Assembly: GCF_000717335.1 (NCBI RefSeq)
Contig: NZ_JNYZ01000037.1
Span: 1 to 64,000, forward strand
Direction: 5' to 3'
Length of the DNA stretch: 64,000 bases
Source: Amycolatopsis jejuensis
Lineage (GTDB): Bacteria > Actinomycetota > Actinomycetes > Mycobacteriales > Pseudonocardiaceae
Below are positions 62,355 to 64,000 of this stretch, in pieces (within the stretch, counting starts at the first letter, position 1; every line of letters begins with the position of its first letter). The translations under genes were made by a program, and so were the position numbers. Under the pieces are notes generated by a model. It was not told the DNA's origin and did no database searches. It saw only the letters and a list, made by a program, of their open reading frames with translations.

Positions 62355-63643
62355 TAGCTTACGTGCCCGCCGACTTCCGAGACTCCGCCGCCGCGCGTCC
62401 TTCCGCTGCAACCTACGCCGAGCGGCTCGAGCTGGAACTCGAAGGCAGCCTCGAAGAGGAGGTACCGGCCCGTCGTCGGCCCGGGGTAGTCGCCGGTGGC
62501 GCGCTGCTGGCGGTCGCGGTGGTGCTCACGGCAATGAACCTGCGCCCGGCGATCACGAGCATCGGGCCCCTGCTCGCGGAAATGCGCGAGGGCCTCGGTG
62601 CGTCCGCGCTGTGGGCGAGCGTGCTCACCACCTTGCCCGGGCTGTGTTTCGCGGGTGCCGGTCTCGCCGCGCCGATGCTGTCCCGGCGGTTCGGCATCGG
62701 CCGCGCAATCGCGTTCGCCCTGGTGGTGCTCACCGCCGGGCTCGTGCTGCGAGTGCTCGACGGCCAGTTCGTCGTACTGGGCGGCACCCTCGTCGCGACC
62801 GCCGGGATTGCGCTGGTCAACGTGCTCATCCCGGTGGTGATCAAGGATTCGTTCCCGGCCCGTGTCGGTCTCATGACCGGGATTTACACCGCCGCGCTGC
62901 AGGGCGGCGGTGCGGCGGGTTCCGCGCTGAGCCCGCCGCTGGAATCAGCGCTGGGCGGCTGGCGCGCCTCGCTGGGGTCATGGGCCGTGCTGGCCGCGGG
63001 CGCGCTGGTGGTGTGGCTGCTTGCTTCGCGGGGCACCGGACGCCCGCCGCGCCCGGCCGCGGGTACCACTGCCGGAAGGTCGTTGCTACGCAGCCCGCTC
63101 GCCTGGATCGTCACGCTTTTCTTCGGCCTGCAGTCGTTCATCGCGTACGTGGTGATGGGCTGGCTGCCCCAGGTGTTCATCGACGCAGGCGTCAGCAAGG
63201 CCGACGCCGGTCTCCTGCTCGGCCTGATCTCCGTGATCGCGGTACCGATCAGCCTGGTGATCCCGCCGATCGCCGCCCGGCAGGGCAGCCAGAGCCCGTG
63301 GATCGTCGGGTTGGGCGTATTCGGCGTCGCCGCAATGCTCGGGCTGATCATCGCGCCGGGGTTCTCGCCCCTGCTGTGGAGCATCCTGCTCGGCATCGGG
63401 ATGAGCGTGTTTTCCTTGGCGCTCACGGTGATCGCGTTGCGGGCCCGGACGGGTGCGGAGACGGCGCGGTTGTCGGGAATGGCGCAGGGTTTCGGTTACC
63501 TGCTTGCTGCGGTCGGTCCGTTTGCGTTCGGTTTGCTGCATGACGCCACCGGGAGCTGGTCGGTGTCGTTGATCGTGCTTCTCGTGGTGATGGTGGCGCA
63601 GATGATCTTCGGCGGCCTGGCCGGGCGGCGCCGTTTCGTGTGA
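62342..63643 (+). CDS. MFS transporter, CynX/NimT type
   Basis: A 433-residue transporter of the cyanate/nitroimidazole (CynX/NimT) branch. AMNLRPAITSIGPLLAEMRE is the family motif, with ALQGGGAAGSALSPPLE in the first half and a TM-rich second half ending FGGLAGRRRFV. It moves a small anion or organic acid. I list the ATG at 62342; the GTG at 62363 is equally possible because an operator overlaps the former. Controlled probably by the divergent GntR. Confidence 0.83.
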   Translation: MYAIVAYVPADFRDSAAARPSAATYAERLELELEGSLEEEVPARRRPGVVAGGALLAVAVVLTAMNLRPAITSIGPLLAEMREGLGASALWASVLTTLPGLCFAGAGLAAPMLSRRFGIGRAIAFALVVLTAGLVLRVLDGQFVVLGGTLVATAGIALVNVLIPVVIKDSFPARVGLMTGIYTAALQGGGAAGSALSPPLESALGGWRASLGSWAVLAAGALVVWLLASRGTGRPPRPAAGTTAGRSLLRSPLAWIVTLFFGLQSFIAYVVMGWLPQVFIDAGVSKADAGLLLGLISVIAVPISLVIPPIAARQGSQSPWIVGLGVFGVAAMLGLIIAPGFSPLLWSILLGIGMSVFSLALTVIALRARTGAETARLSGMAQGFGYLLAAVGPFAFGLLHDATGSWSVSLIVLLVVMVAQMIFGGLAGRRRFV

Positions 63644-63646
63644 TCG

Positions 63647-64000
63647 TCAATCCAGCGGCAGGTTCAGCAGCGCGTTCTCGATCAGCTCCGGCATTGCCGG
63701 GTGGATCCAGTACTGCCCGCGCGCCATCTGCCGGGCGTCGAGGCCGAAGCTCATCGCCTGGATCAGCGGCTGGATCACCGTGGACGCCTGCGGGCCGATG
63801 ATGTGCGCGCCCAGCAGCTGTCCCGTGGACGGGTCGGCCAGCAGCTTCGCGAAACCCGTCGTGTCCTCCATCGCCCAGCCGTACGCGATACCCGCGTAAT
63901 CCTGCTTCGAGACCACATAGGACAGTCCACGCGCGACGGCCTGCCGCTCGGTCAGCCCCACCGCCGCCACCTGCGGCGACGTGAACACCGCGTGCGGCAC
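63647..64000 (-). CDS. mtr: mycothione reductase, C-terminal part (cut by window edge)
   Basis: The last ~117 residues of a flavoprotein disulfide reductase, from the dimerisation domain: [39 protein letters not shown] and the catalytic base region [16 protein letters not shown]. This HPAxPE..ENALL ending is typical of mycothione reductase, which recycles oxidised mycothiol. mtr near map is also the mycobacterial arrangement. The gene continues to the right of the window. Confidence 0.85.
   Translation of the reverse strand: MPHAVFTSPQVAAVGLTERQAVARGLSYVVSKQDYAGIAYGWAMEDTTGFAKLLADPSTGQLLGAHIIGPQASTVIQPLIQAMSFGLDARQMARGQYWIHPAMPELIENALLNLPLD

Noticed and set aside
1..64000. tRNA, rRNA, CRISPR array or prophage
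   Set aside because: I saw no tRNA-like cloverleaf with adjacent att sites, no rRNA segment, no regularly spaced direct repeats and no phage structural genes. A covariance search would be needed to exclude small RNAs.

Overview
The window is high-GC DNA with dense, overlapping actinobacterial operons and many GTG starts. The mycothione reductase fragment, the dxr-rip1-ispG block, the class F sortase and the DUF2631 protein point to a mycothiol-producing actinomycete. Pseudonocardiaceae (Amycolatopsis-like) is my best guess, but this is inference without a database search. It is chromosomal.

Layout. 1-708: G-rich tandem repeats and a promoter. 709-5071: branched-chain amino-acid-type ABC importer (lipoprotein, two permeases, two ATPases), followed by an HD-GYP/LuxR fusion regulator and a SnoaL-like protein. 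7074-15313: an uptake and hydrolysis cluster with a PucR regulator (frameshifted), two DUF917 proteins, an NCS1-type permease, a HyuA-like ATPase (frameshifted), OsmC and a cysteine-synthase-like enzyme. 15310-22439: an aromatic meta-cleavage cluster (two extradiol dioxygenases, two FAH hydrolases, SDR, zinc dehydrogenase, SnoaL, AtaL-like) under a GntR/FCD regulator, with five related TCTATAGA-type operator candidates. 22728-27524: VOC and YjbR proteins, then LysR divergent from an acyl-CoA dehydrogenase / MaoC-type hydratase / CitE-type lyase operon. 27559-31402: a second PucR regulator, D-amino-acid dehydrogenase, a GreA-like factor and small genes. 31399-32111: a decayed IS481-type element. 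32771-36465: a secreted protein with a class F sortase, MarR, and a GlcD-like oxidase. 36611-39480: MFS exporter, cyclophilin and DUF2631.

39574-43414 is the conserved dxr-rip1-ispG block. The Rv2867c-like GNAT that normally follows ispG, and then map and mtr, appear only at 59900-64000. Between them lies about 16 kb of accessory genes: AraC regulators, VOC, cupin, and a long same-strand operon of amidase, alpha/beta hydrolase, MFS, SDR, PLP decarboxylase, HyuA, HyuB, class III aminotransferase, MFS and MarR. This looks like an inserted catabolic island for an amide- or lactam-type nitrogen compound; its substrate is unknown and it is the best candidate here for an undescribed pathway.

Other signals: two inverted copies of a ~105-bp structured repeat whose stem sequence differs but stays paired; a cyclophilin gene with no in-frame stop beside one copy; two single-base frameshifts within the same cluster; and four places where convergent genes interlock their stop codons in the tetranucleotide CTAG.
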